Assembly: GCA_020746105.1 (NCBI GenBank)
Contig: CM036622.1
Location: 21,491,487 to 21,555,486, forward strand
DNA length: 64,000 nt
Direction of reading: 5' to 3'
DNA from: Trogon surrucura
Taxonomy: Eukaryota > Chordata > Aves > Trogoniformes > Trogonidae
Both the position numbers and the translations under genes were made by a program. This document shows positions 25,401-39,396 of the stretch, piece after piece. The first letter of the stretch is position 1; each line of letters opens with the position of its first letter. The notes under the pieces were generated by a model. The model did not search any database. It had not been told where the DNA came from and saw only the letters and a program-made list of their open reading frames with translations.

Positions 25401-28400
25401 TTAGCATTTGCAGTTGATCTGCAGTCAGACCAAGCAATATACTTCAGGAGTGCATCTGAGGAGATAATCTGAGAAAACAATGGGCTTTTGCTCTGTTTCC
25501 TGAACAGCATCATCATCAAAACTTTCTGAAACCAAAACCAAAAACACAGCAAAGCCCCAGGGGGTCAAGCCCCGGTCAGGCTGGAACCTGCAGTGCCACA
25601 TGCTGCTCTCCATCCAACTAACGTTTTCCTACACCTTCTCCAAAATAGTCTCCAGGCAAATCTTTCATGGCCCACATGATGTGCTGAAGAAACACAAGAC
25701 AAAATAATGGAGATGAAGTTAGAGGAATTAAGCTGGGGTCAGAAGCCATTTACAAATTACAGTTAAGCAACAAAAAATCTATTAAATTTCACCTGATGCA
25801 TGTGAGGTGACCCCAGAGGCTCACCTTGTCTTGGGTCTTTTCCACAGCAGTGATCAGTGCTGGGCACTTCAGGATGGGAAGTCTGAGGAGATGTGTCACT
25901 AGGTATGTGAAGAACAGTCTCAGGCACCTCCTCTTAGACATATGCAAGGAACGGGATACGTTTGCAAGGCACATAGTATTGCAATATTAAAGCATAGCCC
26001 ATTTTTGCATATCTTTCATTGGCTTTTACAAGACCCCCTCCCCCAGATTCCTGAGCTGTGGCTTGAAGAACGTTATTTCAAAGGAAATCTTGGAATCAGT
26101 TGCCACTGTCAGTCTTTTTCATTAAAATACCTGCCCTGGAAATGGAAATTGCATCCTCTTTATGTCAATGCAGAGGCTATAGGACCTCTGCAGTAGGAGC
26201 GCTCGTTTCACTAAACACAGCTACAGCTCCTGGAACACAGAACCCCAAATGAAGGGCACCGTTGACAGTAACACATACAATTCACTGCCACACATGAACC
26301 CATCAAGCATGAGACCTGAAAGTAATTTCAAATGTTATTTGCACAATGTTTTGTAATGTTCTGTCTATACTATGTGGGTTTGATCTGCTGTATTCTTTAC
26401 TACAAAACGTATCCTTAAGATAGAATGACCTTCTGTGGAACTATTTCCTCTATTAACTGTAGGAAATATTGCTGGAGCCATAAAAAAAAAAAACCCTAAA
26501 AGTTGAAAAGTTGAAAAAACTTCTCAAGTTTGATCTTCCAGTATTTACACACCATCTTGTCATTTTTCCCCATGCAGAGTGAGCGTAGACTGCTACTAGA
26601 CCAGAACAACAACAAAAAGCTGCAGCAGGACTTCCCAGGGGCCATAGCAGAAGTAGAGTCTATGATCTTCTCTGTATTACATATTCTGAGTCAGAGTCTC
26701 CTCCGCTTCTCAAAAGAAAAAAAAGGGGGGAAAAAAAGTGGCTGAGACAAACTGCCCTGCTCTGTCATCATTTTCCATCCTATTTCAGCTCTTCAGGGCA
26801 GAGAAGAACCAAAACCCGCGTGCGCTTAGCTACCATATCCAACTCTGAAATGCAGAAAAACTTCCAGAGGATAAAAATTAACTAAGGACTCTCTTACTCA
26901 TTTTATGTCTCTTGGGTTATACTCTTAACTGGTGTAAGTGACTGAGCCAAATGGTCACTGAACTCAGCTCAGGTCTGCACACTGCCTGATAACAAGGCTC
27001 ATGGCTTTCTTCTTGACTTCATTGCCTTCTGCTTTTCGTTGCTGAAAAAGGACAAAGAGATGCACCTCACCGCTGGTTTTGTATACTTCTCTCAGAGACC
27101 ACACTCTCTTTTTTTTCCTCAGTGAAATCAGCCCTCTGGCTTAGTGGTGGTACAGAAGCTGAGCCCTCAGTAGATGACAAATCTGAGTCTGCCTTTGCCA
27201 GTGGGCCCTCCTGGGACACTGTTCTTTGGAAATCCCAGTAGTTTCCAGGCAGCCTCCAGCAGATGTTCATGATGAGGCTACGGAGAGATGAGGTCCTTAG
27301 CTGTGTCCTTTCCTTTTAGATAACTCGAAGCGCCTCACACAAAAATCAGTTGCTGTATTCCCTCCCCTAGAAAAGCTGCTCCTTCCTCCATGTGCCATTT
27401 CCCTTCCCTAAGTTTTTCCTATTATTTCCTATTATTATGTAGACCTGATTCGTCTGCAGTCACCACCTATGGGTACAGCATCCCACACGCTAAGTGAACA
27501 CATCACACATAATTAATTGCATAATGGACTACTAATATTTTCCATGTTATTCTCCCTTCTGTTCTTAAAGTAAAATTATTCCCTGCTGTTGGGTTTGATT
27601 TCTTTTTGGACTACCATTTCACTTTTAGCAGATGTAATCACTGATATGCTGACATTAAAGTTACTGATTTTTTTCTAAAGGAAAGTGCATCAAGCACAAA
27701 AATACGTATCACTTCTGTAAATAAAGACAGCAAAATAACTAGTAACTTCTGAATATTTCCCCAAGCAAATTAAAATTCATTATTCCATGCAGATGTAAGA
27801 ACTAACGACAACCAAAGTATAATCAATGAATTGAACATCACATCTTAGACACGTTGGGCGTTTAGCTCATGGGATGCTGTATCTGTTGGCTGACTGAGAT
27901 TCATAAAAAGGTTTTGCCCAAAAGGAATTTCATTCTTGCACTTGACTCTCAAATATCTATGAACATTGATACAACTAAAATTATTCCTTTAATGATGCGC
28001 CTCAATGGCGTATGAAAAAGGGACAGAAAGGCATTTTATGGTACTCAGCCTCTTGTTACTGGTTCAGTAACCAACAGTAGCCGCTATACAAAACTGTTCG
28101 TCCAAGGAGCGTTATTTTGCACTTCAAAATTTTTCTATGAGTTTCAGCTTATTCTACAGGTTGTTATATTTTAGGAAATAGGAAATTACAAGATAATACT
28201 AGGAAAACAGTGGTGTCCAGTCTCCACAGGTTGTTGTAGTAAGTCCAGCTTCAGATGAACATGGAAGAACCACAGCAATAGGTATGGCAGAGTGGTCTCT
28301 TCGTAAGATGAATGTCCTCCTAACATTAAATAAATGCTGATATGAAGGAGTATCTCTCTTGTAATTTTTACTCCTGTGGGAAAACGTGGTGGGTTTTCAT

Positions 28401-29199
28401 CTTATCCACAGACTTTTAAAGTCACTTGAAAACAATCCAATTCCTTTTTTTAGCTTTGTTGGAAGCCTACAAGCCCTTTGACACAAGTCAAGTATTGGCT
28501 GAGCAGAGGAAACTGCAGTTAGCTTTGTGTTCCACTACATTTTTATCTGTGCACGATCACCATACTCCCTTCTGAGCATTTGCATCCTAAGAGATCTCTT
28601 GTTCCAGGAAATGTGGTAGGCAGCAGAAAGCAAAATAAAAAAAGATCCTTACTGGATAAAACCATGAGAAAGAATGGAAGACAGATGGATCTGACCAGCA
28701 GTCCCCTGGGCTTCAACCAGACCGTAATTATCTACAGAAGAGCTGACTGATGGTGCAACACCAGAGCCCGTCTCAGCTCTGTGCAGCAACTCCACTGGAC
28801 ACAGACATCTCAAACAACCCACCTCCCAGAGAGGAGACACTTGGGGTACACAGTCTTGCATCTTTTGCATGTTCCGTCAGGTAAAAATCAACAAAATTTT
28901 TCATATGGTTTGAAAAACTAAGCATTTTATAAGGTATGGTTTTATACACACACATATACATGTTTAGGCGTTCAATAACAATTTTTCCTTCGGTTACAGA
29001 CCTCAATTCCCCTCCTCTTTCTTCATCTCCTTCTTTAGTCATTCTAATAGTTGTCCTCGAATAGAAGACTTCTCTTACCTCTATGTTTTTAAAATTATTT
29101 CTAACTTGAAATGAGTAAGCTACTCCTGTGAAACCCATCTTGTGGATTTGTAAGACGCTACAGTTAGCTAATCAAAACACTTGTAAAAAAAATTCTTTT

Positions 29200-29230
29200 A
29201 CATTTTTTAAAAAGAGGACATTTTTTAAAA
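29200..29230 (+). repeat. Short direct repeat, two copies with 18-bp period
   Basis: The 13-mer acattttttaaaa occurs at 29200 and again at 29218. It is a small local duplication in A/T-rich DNA. Confidence 0.6.
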
Positions 29231-32200
29231 TGAGGGAGAAGTTGTACAGTTTCAAGCCCGGAATTTAAAAAGAATCTAAAGAAAACCAAGCCAAACCCCT
29301 ACATATTAGGGCAAATGAAATAGAAGACAAAAATCAACTCACCCATAGGGCCTCTTATTATTTTAGAAAAACATAACCTAACTCAAAAATTTCAAGAACT
29401 TTGGATCTTTAAAACGCCTGAGAAGTTCATGTAGATAAAGTCTGCCAGCGGAAATTTTTTTTTGTTTTAGTAGAGCCTGGAAGTCTTGTGATTTTTATTA
29501 ATTTGAAGATGATAAAAGATTACATAAATCAAACAAAAAAAAAGATTATAAAGGTTGACATGAATCAGACAAAAATATTAGTCACAAATAGTCCAGCATG
29601 TTTTCTCATAGTCATATGATACATCCCCTATGCATTCAGGTCATTCTCATGATCCATCTTCACCCATTTTTACTAGACCAGCATTCAGAGCCATCTGATT
29701 AGCTCATTCTTACAGTAACAGTGGTTAAAAAGCAAAGATGTAATAATGTACGCACCAACTGCACGGGACACACATAATGCCAAAGATGACAAAGAGATCA
29801 GTGACGGCAGAAGAAATCATCTGGCAGTCAGGATTGGTAAACTGCTAAATGTAGTGTATTTTTTGTATTACCACAGGGTATCAATCGAGACTACAGATTA
29901 TTCCCCATTTGTTTCATATAAGTGCCATTCTTTACAGTGGATAATGTACTAAATAAAGGCAGTCTCTGTCAAAGAAAGAGAGCAATCTAAAAACCAGATA
30001 CATGAAGGACAGAACACATCAGGAAACTCAAGAGACGGGCATTGGTAGCTTTTAAAATATCTGAGTAGTACACTCATTTCTTCTGAGTACTGCTGTTATT
30101 AATGAGTTAGTGCAAAGAGCTGTAATCAGGATCTGTGGACCATTTGCTAGGTGCTCTGGAAATGCACACAAAGTCATCAAGGGAAAACCAATGGAGATAG
30201 GAGTGTGAGCTAGAAATAAATGGAGTGTTGAGGCCAGACCCATTATTAGTGTTACTGAGAGGGCAACGTGAGGAGGCACGATGTAAGACAGGATCTCAGA
30301 CCTCCGTTAGTGTCTCCTTCTCCCCCCAGAGGAATGACAACTCCAGATAAGGAAGCATAAGCGGAGAAAGAACGAAAAGAAACTGCAGGGGAGACTTGTC
30401 TCTAACTTGTGTCTCATTTGCTCCTCTTGCTTCCCAATATTCCCATCATCTCCTGGTCCTCTCCTACTTCAGTTGCAGCAGACAGGTAAGCCTGACCCAC
30501 ACACATACTATTAGCAAATCAACATCCAGTTTGAAGAGTTTCGATAAGCAGGTTGTTCTCTTTCTTTCCACAGCCAGAAAAGAGAGTTGTGACAAGATGA
30601 AATCTAGTTTATTAAGAATTAGGATTAGCCCTAATATAAACAATGTTCACAAGTCTGCTCTGCTCCTCTCTACCCCTGCTGCCTGTACACTACAAGCCCA
30701 TAAATCCTGACTTTTAAGTCCAGGCTTGCTCCTTTAAAATTGCTCTTTTGCACTGCCTCCACGTTATCTGTCTTGTAAGGGAAGAGCAGGTGGGCACAAA
30801 ACTCCTGTCTGAGCCTGGCTCAGGAGCTCCACGATGGGGATTTCCATGTGCATCTGCCTAGCAGGGTTCACCTGGGCAGCCATTGAGACTTCTGTGACTG
30901 AGAACGGGCCTGGGCTCCCCACTCCTCCCTGGTGTATCAGTGCTCATGCTGATGACACAGCCTGTGGGAAGCATGTAGTGACCAAGCTTGTGCTCCCACC
31001 CTCTTTCTCTCCTTCCTCATTTTCTGCCAGTTCTCAGGAGCCCATGTTCAATTCTCTCCCCTGCCCAATGTGGTGCAAACTCACACCTCCCTCCTCTGCT
31101 CCCCACCCAGACTCAAGTGTCTTACAGGAAACATCCCTTGCACAATACACAGATATAGTCCTGGGACCACACTCCAGAACTGAGTTCTCCCAGTTCTCAG
31201 CCCAGGACCATGGCACGAGAGCACACTGCAGAGCATCCAAGTGCTTGCTGTCTCACTTGGTGGGCCAAGGAACCTTAACCAATTTTCTGCAAAGGCACAC
31301 AGCTGTACTGGGAAGACTGAAGAGTAGAAAAGTCTCTAATTTAGTGGTCAAACATCTTTATGTTTCGCTGGAGGTGATGCCAAGAGGAAGAGACCTGAAC
31401 CAAGGATGTCCTCAGCAGGTCAGTGCTGTACCTGCTGGGAAGCTGTAAGGTAAGATGCTGACAGGAAGGAACCCTTGGATGACTATGGGGAGGGATTTCT
31501 CCTTCAGTTTTGAAAGAAAGAATTTTAATATCTCCCACAGGAGGAAGATTTCAGATTCTGCAGCCTGACTCATATGCCATCTGGCATCTCTGAATAAGTT
31601 CTAGAGATGGGCAGACACCCACATCCTCTGCTTTGCCCTGGGGCTAACTCTAAGAACACTGCCTGCTCACAACAGGGTCTGCTTGGCTCACAACCTCATT
31701 CTTCCTATTCAGGGATGAACAAGGGCCCTGAAGAGGACAGGCTCCTGAAAACTAAACACCACAAATCCCAGTGTTGCCAAGCTTAGATCTGTTTTCTTCC
31801 ATTTTTTCCCTTATTTTTTTCTTTCAACTATTTTGATGCCTTTTGCTAGGAACTTCAGAGAGGATCTCTTTTAACACTCATTGCTTCTCCAAAGCCTTCT
31901 AACAAGATTAGAAAGACAGTAAATTTCTATTTGTATCTATGACTAGACAAGTCTGCATCTAAGGATGGCAGGCATATTGCCAGTTGTAAGGCCAAGCCCA
32001 GCTGTGATCTCAGCATCTGTGTGTAAATCAACAGTAATTACGTGATATGGAAATTCCATAACATGGAATTATTCGAGCACAAAATGGACAAATGACACAG
32101 CCCTCCTTCCCCACCGTCTCTTTTTGTGTATCTACCATCCCCCTCGTGCGAAGCTGCAGATCTCAAGTGTTGAAGCCCTCAGAGTTCTTTTGGAGATGTC

Positions 32201-35200
32201 ACTTGACAGAACTAGTTCACCCCCAGAATAACACAAGGGCTGCCCTGTGCCTGGGCTTGGAGTAACAGCTTTGCACAATTGACATCACTCGTGTAAGTTT
32301 GCCGTTGGAGTCTTCTGGTTTCAAACACCACCACCCAGTTCTGCACGTAGGATGATTAAGCAGAAATTTTCCTGCAGAGATTTAATGAACGCCACTATGC
32401 CATGCCATAAGAACATGGCTTTCTTTAAGCCCTGACTTACTTCTAATATTATCCACAATGGGTGAGTCATTGTTACTGTAAACACAGAGGGAACTGATTT
32501 TGAGGATTTGAGGACAAAGAACAGAAATATTAAGGAAACCAGGCTTCATTACTTGCATTGCTTATGGAACAGCTTGTTTCTATAGATATTTCTTAACAAT
32601 CATATACAGCACCACCACTTTATTTCTGAGGAACATAATGATTAGGCATCAAAGATGTGCACTTTGTTTATGAAGGTGTTTCCATAGTGCATGTAAGGAT
32701 ATTTTCAACAGGTTTAATAGGCAGCTCATGTTTTCCTTACATGGTTGAAATTTTGGACTTGATTACTGTACCTCAGCTTAATGAAAAATATGAAATATGA
32801 TGATTAGAAAGGCTGTAATGAAATTGCAGCAAAGCCCAACTGATGTTATTGTGCAACACGTTCATGTCCCAGTCCAATTTTTAGCCTTTTTGAACCTCCC
32901 TGAACAAAATGATTGCTTGTCTGCTCACATGACTGCTCATATGTTGCTTTTACTGCCGCAATTTTTACTTTGCAATATATTGAGAGTCAACAACATATAA
33001 ACACAGGCTAACTCCTTTCACCACGTACATTCCTAAACCGTCTTTTCAGCACTGACACACAACTGCAGGATGAAGGAGCGGAAAGCTTTTTTTCTTACTT
33101 TGCTATCAGAAAGCCATCACGTTTCTTCTGTAATTTACCGAATAAACCAAAAACAAGGTTTCAAAAAAAGGTACAACTGCAAATTACTGAGCTAAGGAGC
33201 TGCAATTAGGAAGGAAATTAAGAAAACGGGCAGTGAGGTACTTCAATGTGAAATGTGACATTGATAAATCAAAGGAAACCTGGAATGTGAGCAGTAGATA
33301 TTTCAACTGATTACCAAAGATAACTTGCAGTCTTTTTTAGCACAGTCAATTTTACATTTGCTCAAAAAGATTAAAAGGCCTAGTAGCTGCCACATCTATA
33401 GAAACAATGTATTCATATAAATAAATAAACAGAATTCCCCTTTAATTCCCACTAAAGGAGGCAAAGACTCCAGACAGCTATACACCAGGAGTTGTGTGGG
33501 ACAGGAAACAAGGGACTCTTCAGTACTGGAACAAAACACTCATAGATTCCAGAGTAAAGGTCCTAATTTTTCCATAAAGCAGACCATACTTAGGGGAAAA
33601 TCACAGTTTAGAAATTGAAATGTGCTGTAAGTGAAAACAGAATTAACAAATTAAACATATGCCAAGTGCAGTTAAAACAGTTATAGATTTCTTTTGCTGT
33701 GTTAGAAATCAGTTACCATGTAATGCTTTGTGCCCTAAATGCTTTCTTTTCATTAACATACTCTTTTTATTGACTCTATGCATTTTTTCAAATGTCTGAA
33801 TTTTAGAATATGATGCAGCTTAGGGACAAAAGTCATTAGAATTTGGAGGACATAGTACAGGCTACTTTTCCTAAAATTGCAAATCATGAGTAGACTTGCT
33901 TGTAAAAACTGGCAAAGCCAACCAGAAGCCCCTTTGACTGACAAATACTCTGGTCTGTGAAACCAGTTTCAATTTTTAAGATGTTCATCGTTAGCAGCAG
34001 TTGCCCACCCATAGTGCCAGAGAAGGGAAATTTCCCTATGATTTTTCTTCATAGCAATCTACACAGTCACCCTTCTCTATCTCTGTGTCTAAATGAGAGA
34101 GACTAGATTCCTGGGATTAACTTAATATGTAATCTTCAGAAGATTCTGAAGCTGATGTCTAGCTGCCTAGAAGTTTTAAAGTGTTACTAATCTCAAACTA
34201 TTTGCAGCAGAACGTTTAAGTGAAACACGGGAGGGACACAGTTTTGTTTTTTTTTCTAAATTACCTGATGATAGGCAGAAATGGTCTTGAGGACAAGCCA
34301 ATCTTCTCTCATAAGCTCAGCTTGTCTGATAGAGATCCCAAACCCCCAAATTTACAAGATTTTCCCTCTTACAGTCCCTTCTTTGGAGTAAGACGTAGGT
34401 CTCAGACATCACTGCAAAACAAAGTTGATTGACAGTGAGATGCAGAACACGGTGAGACATCCCTGCGGGACGAAAATAACCCATGCAAAATTCAAGAGGA
34501 ACTTATGCTTAGTGCAACATCCCATTCTGCCATGTTTCTGCTGAACAAAGCATTAGAGGAGATGGGAATGTCTGCTCAGGAGCAGAGAAACAGAGAAAAA
34601 GTCCAAAGCAGTTTCATGGGCCTCCTTCAAAAACGCACAGGAACCCTTCTGCAAGTGTTCTTGCAGAGCGCTTTGCTGAAAGGAAGTCACAGACAAGGCT
34701 TTCTTCACTAGAAGGTCTGTTTGGATAGAGTTTGTACTCTTGGCTTTTTTAAGATGCATAGATGTAATCAGAAGGACAAAAATATCAACTTCCAACAGCA
34801 ACATGAAGAAAGGGGGATAAAGGCCTGATAAGATTCAAGAAGCCTCACGTTTGGTAGAAAGCATCGTAGAGATCATGACAGTTCCTCGAATCTTCTTAGA
34901 CAAAGACAAAGAAATTAGGTAACATGCTCTTAGAGTCGCTTATTGGAAGAGGAACACCAAAAACGTGCTTGGCTGCTCATCAGCACAGAGATAGAGATGG
35001 CATATTGAGACTGCACTCTGATGGTCTGAGAAGTTGAATATTCACTGGTAGGTCAATACCTCTGAAATTCCTAGAGAGTGCTGACTTGTACCTACAGCAA
35101 CAGTCTCGCTCATCCTAGGACACATTAGTAGCCATGTACTAACGGTAAGGAGCCAGAAGACACATTTGCCTCCAGAACTGATGGAGCAGCCTTAGAAATA

Positions 35201-37293
35201 TCTCTTCGTCATGCTAGCTACAATGTTGAAATAAGCATAGTTTCTAGATTTTTTCGTTCTCAGCTTCATGATACCAATTGGAAAGAAAGTATTACTTCCT
35301 CTAATCTGAAGAACACTACAAAAGCTGTGTCACATCTCTGAGAAGCAGAGGGGAACTCACCATCAAGCATCTGCTCCACTTGATTAATTTTGACTGGTGA
35401 AGACCATACATAGGGTTAGCAAATAGTCTGCAGCTAAGGCAGTACAGAAAGACACTCTTTGTTTTCAGAAATATTATCCATTTAGAAAAAGGATTTATAA
35501 ATAATACATAAAGTGTGAAAAGGAAACTTACCCCAGGACCAGGGAAAGCAGAATCTGTTTGGGATTCTGAAGTGGCTAATCAAAACTGGCAGTGTCTGCA
35601 GGTGACTATACACCAATTTAGCACAGCTTAGAAGTACGCAGACCATCGAGTGATTGTACAGATTGTTTTTAGGAAGCTGAAAATAACTAAGTTTATTTAG
35701 GCATACAGTTAGAACACACTTCTGGAGCATAACTGATTTTAACAGCAGTTAAGAATGTTCTGCCATAGACACAATCATGAGTAAGAAACAATTGTAAAAG
35801 CGTAAACTGGGTTCTTGTGTATCGCAGTGACCTACGCTGATAGAAGAATCAGTCTTACTTGCTTTTGGTACGTGTACGATTTGCATTATTGGAGCAGTGG
35901 AAAAATCCATACATCTGGGAGGAATATTACAGAGGTTCATACTGCAGATTGAGTTTGTCAGATCAGTTAATTAAAAAAAATTACACATATATTTCCACTA
36001 TTATATGAAAAATGTATAGCACACAAACTTACTCTCTTCTTCACTATGGGATACAAGCAGGTGGCCTTCGTTTTGATAGTGTGTACAAATGGAAAAACTA
36101 AACAGGAGAAGGCAAAATGTATGTGGTTTAAAAAGGGTTATCATTTAGGAAGCACAGGGTCTTATACCAAGAATTTCCAGACGATCTCTTCAAAGAGCTT
36201 TGTGCGAGTTAAGACCTAGCTCCCTCTGATTGCCATATTGGACTTTTTCCTTTGAATATTGGCCATCCACAGAGCTTTTAAAATGTCAGTCATTGCTATG
36301 GGGATCCTCTAATGGATATTGCAGCAACACGGGGATTTACATCTCGTAGTTATCTTTCTCAGCTGAGACCTACAGAAACAACTAAAATGCAAATAATAAA
36401 TATTAATAGCTCTTCCTAAGAGTTAAACTGATCATTTCAGACAGTTAATTGTTATTGAAGTAAGCCTCTGATGTGCTTGTCCCTGCCTCATATATATTTT
36501 CCTGCTGAGGTATAAGCTCTGCAATGGCCAGTTTAAATGTACGCCACACAGTTCCGTTCCGTGTGCTACTTGCACAGGATCACAGCAGTGAGTCAACAGA
36601 CCAAGCTCTATTCTTAGTTACAGCAAGGTGACTCTGGACTAAATCCCTTGGATTCAGTTGAATTACATTGGTATATAACTGAGAGGAATTTCCTCTGATG
36701 GATATAATGTTCATGCATGATCTATGTACGATCCTCAACAGTAATTAAGACCAGATGGTGTTTCATATTTATATTGTAAGTGTGTGGCTATTGCTTTTCT
36801 CTGATACCTCAGAAAGCAGTTTTCTGCCATTCCCATACATGGCCAGTACTTTCCCACACATTCGACAGCTAATAAGTTACAAAGATTCCCTAAACAAGCA
36901 TCTAATGCAATTTAAAATTGAAAAACTTGGCAAGGAATTCAGCAACAGGTGCCTGGTATCCATCTATTGTGTATTTACAGCTGGAAGAATTACAAGCTGG
37001 GTCTTTCTAAAAAAGGTTTGGAACTCTTGTCTCCAGAGGAATGTGCGCTGAGGGCTTGATGTCGGAGTGGGGACGGCACCCACCCGACAGGGACGGCAAC
37101 TCTGAAAGAGGGTGGGGTGCAGGGGTTGAGGGGTGCATCTGCGCATAAGGGTGCCTGCAGGAAAATGAGGTTAACTTGCGTTTTTAGAATGGCCATCCTG
37201 GTACTTTCTGCACATGGGAAAGCTTGGGAAGACTTCAGAAAAGTTACTCAGGGTCACTAATTCAAGCTTTATAAGAGAAACTGAAAAACTTTA

Positions 37294-37410
37294 TGTATAC
37301 TTATATATATATAATCTATTGATACATATTTCTTACAATTATATTTAATATGCGGGTGTATAGACATATGTATGTGTGTGTTTGTGTATATATATGCATA
37401 TATGAGTATT
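37294..37410. repeat. TA/TG-rich microsatellite region
   Basis: Stretch of alternating TA and TG steps, including ttatatatatataat and tatgtatgtgtgtgtttgtg. It is imperfect, consistent with a decayed dinucleotide microsatellite. Confidence 0.65.
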
Positions 37411-39203
37411 TTTAATGCTCACAGTACTTTACTTGCTGCCTCTGAATCTGAAAGAAAGCATCTTACATTTGCAGAAACACTAGTACCACTACAGGAGATA
37501 AACTGGATACTGACTGATAATCGCAGTTACCACCTGTGACTCAATTAATTTCTCAGACACAAACCCTGTATAAACACACAATGAAGAACTGTTTCTGCAG
37601 GGTGGAATATCCCCCTAGAGAAATTTGTGGAGGCTACATTGAGGACATTACGAATTTACTACACTCTTTATTTTGTAAGACAAAAACCTCTAATTGTGCC
37701 ACTCATAAGTAACAGCTGTAGTGCAGGATATAGGTTTTTATCAGTAATCATGCTTCTGAAAAGACTAGTTTCCACTGAACTATTGCACCTCTGAACATGG
37801 GTGAAATTTTAGAATTAACTTTGCAAACAAATTCTTTAAGTATTCTGGGCTGAATGAAAACCGTATTTGAAAAAGCCCAGATTTTTAAACAAGATCCTTT
37901 TTTTTCCCTCTGATTTCTTCATGTATTATAGTCAACTGAAGAAGGTCATGGATGCATAATTGGATAAAAAATTCTGTGACATGAGAGTACAAGTAAGGTT
38001 TCTAAAAGGCTAAGGAAATGGGTAACCACCTTCTTCCCACAGACATATACTCAGAGTATGTACTTGCTACATGCTTGCCCAGTATATAGCCCAAGGGTGC
38101 TTTGGATCTGGACTGCAGTTTAAAAATGCATCTGCAGCACAAAAACCAGAAAAAAGCAACAGTCACTGAAGAAGGATATATATGCTGTTCTTTCTATAAC
38201 TTTCTAAGTTGCCTGCTGCCTCAGTATGAATACTCTGTTCCAAGTCTATGAAAGTACAGACCAGATTTCAGAAAGTATCAGGAGGAATTCTTACAGACCG
38301 GAACTCCTCTTTTATAAAACATCTCAAAGCTCTCCTCCTCCCTCTCCACTCAGCCCCCAGGCACCCGTGCCGACACATCCTCCTGGGGCTGCGTGTGGTC
38401 ATGGGGAAGACACCAACACAGAAGCAGAAACAATGTCCACAGGTCACCACCCCTGCAACATCTTCCAGTTGCCCTGGTGTAACTTAAATGATCAACTAGG
38501 TGAAGAGTTGCTAAATCTAGCAAGAGGAAGCTTTTGCTAGTAGAGACAAGAAGGCATTTTGAAGACTTTGCCTTCTCAGTACTGCCAGTTCACATAATTG
38601 TAATTAATGTTTGTTTTGCTCAGAGATCCAGGTTCTGGAATTGTGAAAATCTCAGCTTTCATTAAAAAAAAAAGTAGGTTTTGCCTGCAGAGACAAGTCT
38701 GATGAACTTAAAGCCTGGGAGAAAAAAAAAAAAAGGACAGAAAATGAAATGTACTTAAACAAGTATTACTTTAAAACCATGATTTTAAAGAAAGTTAATC
38801 TCGTGCATTTTTAGGGATTCAAGTACGATTTCTAAATGCACAAGGCCAGATATGCTACACCTTACCCCTTGCAAATGAAGATAACTTTACTTTTCAGGCC
38901 AATTTGACTTCCACGGAGCTCAAAGACGATCGAACAGAAAGAGTGGAAAGGAAAGAACAAAAAACTTCAGTCCTGTGACAATTAAATAAATTGGCCCCTA
39001 AACTACCACTCACTTGCTCAGGCACGTTGCCGAGCGTGGCACGTCAGGGTACCCCAGCACTAGGAATTATCCAAGAGATAGGCAGGAAAGTACCAGACAC
39101 AGCTGCATGATCTAGGCGCTGCTCTGGCAGCATAAGCAGTGCAGGGCTCAGTGCCCAGTGTGTCTGCCGGGGGGATACGTCACAGCCTGCCTGCTTCGCC
39201 CTG

Positions 39204-39250
39204 CCCTTCACTGGTTGTCCAGGTGCTGGACCTGGCTCTCCAGTGAAGGG
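39204..39250. repeat. Nested inverted repeat (47-nt hairpin)
   Basis: Outer arms CCCTTCACTGG (39204-39214) and CCAGTGAAGGG (39240-39250) are perfectly complementary over 11 bp. Inside them, after a symmetric 4/4 mismatch, CCAGGT (39219-39224) pairs with ACCTGG (39230-39235) around a 5-base loop. One more A-T pair and a G-T wobble extend the outer stem. Seventeen Watson-Crick pairs in 47 nt is well above what short-range chance pairing gives. It lies about 150 bp beyond the 3' end of CR1 copy A, in a GC-richer patch. I cannot say whether it is transcribed; it is shorter than a typical microRNA precursor. Confidence 0.75.
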
Positions 39251-39396
39251 TATGAGAGAATCTCTCCTCTGGCCCACTCCTATGCCTTAGTGCACTGACT
39301 GCCACAGCAATAGCAGACCTGAAAGCCAAAAGGACATAAAGCTTCAGCAGAAGATGAGTCTGCTTTCATCCTCACAAGGTCAACAAGTACCCCTCC

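Larger units (their letters stand above)
19481..39203. other. Non-coding sequence, no gene recognised
   Basis: About 19.7 kb with no protein-coding exon I can support. The longest open frame is 204 codons (30834-31448, plus). It lies in a locally GC-richer patch and its low-complexity, Ser/Pro/His-rich product resembles nothing I know; a frame of that size is not surprising by chance over 64 kb. Other content: a 13-bp direct repeat acattttttaaaa at 29200 and 29218, an A12-type run near 26480, a TA/TG-rich microsatellite at 37294-37410, and a small GC-rich patch at 37060-37140 with gggacggca twice. Confidence 0.6.

Noticed and set aside
26578..26745. Possible exon after a pyrimidine tract and CAG
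   Set aside because: An acceptor-like sequence precedes an open stretch, but there is no donor site, no protein resemblance, and it ends in poly-Lys low complexity.
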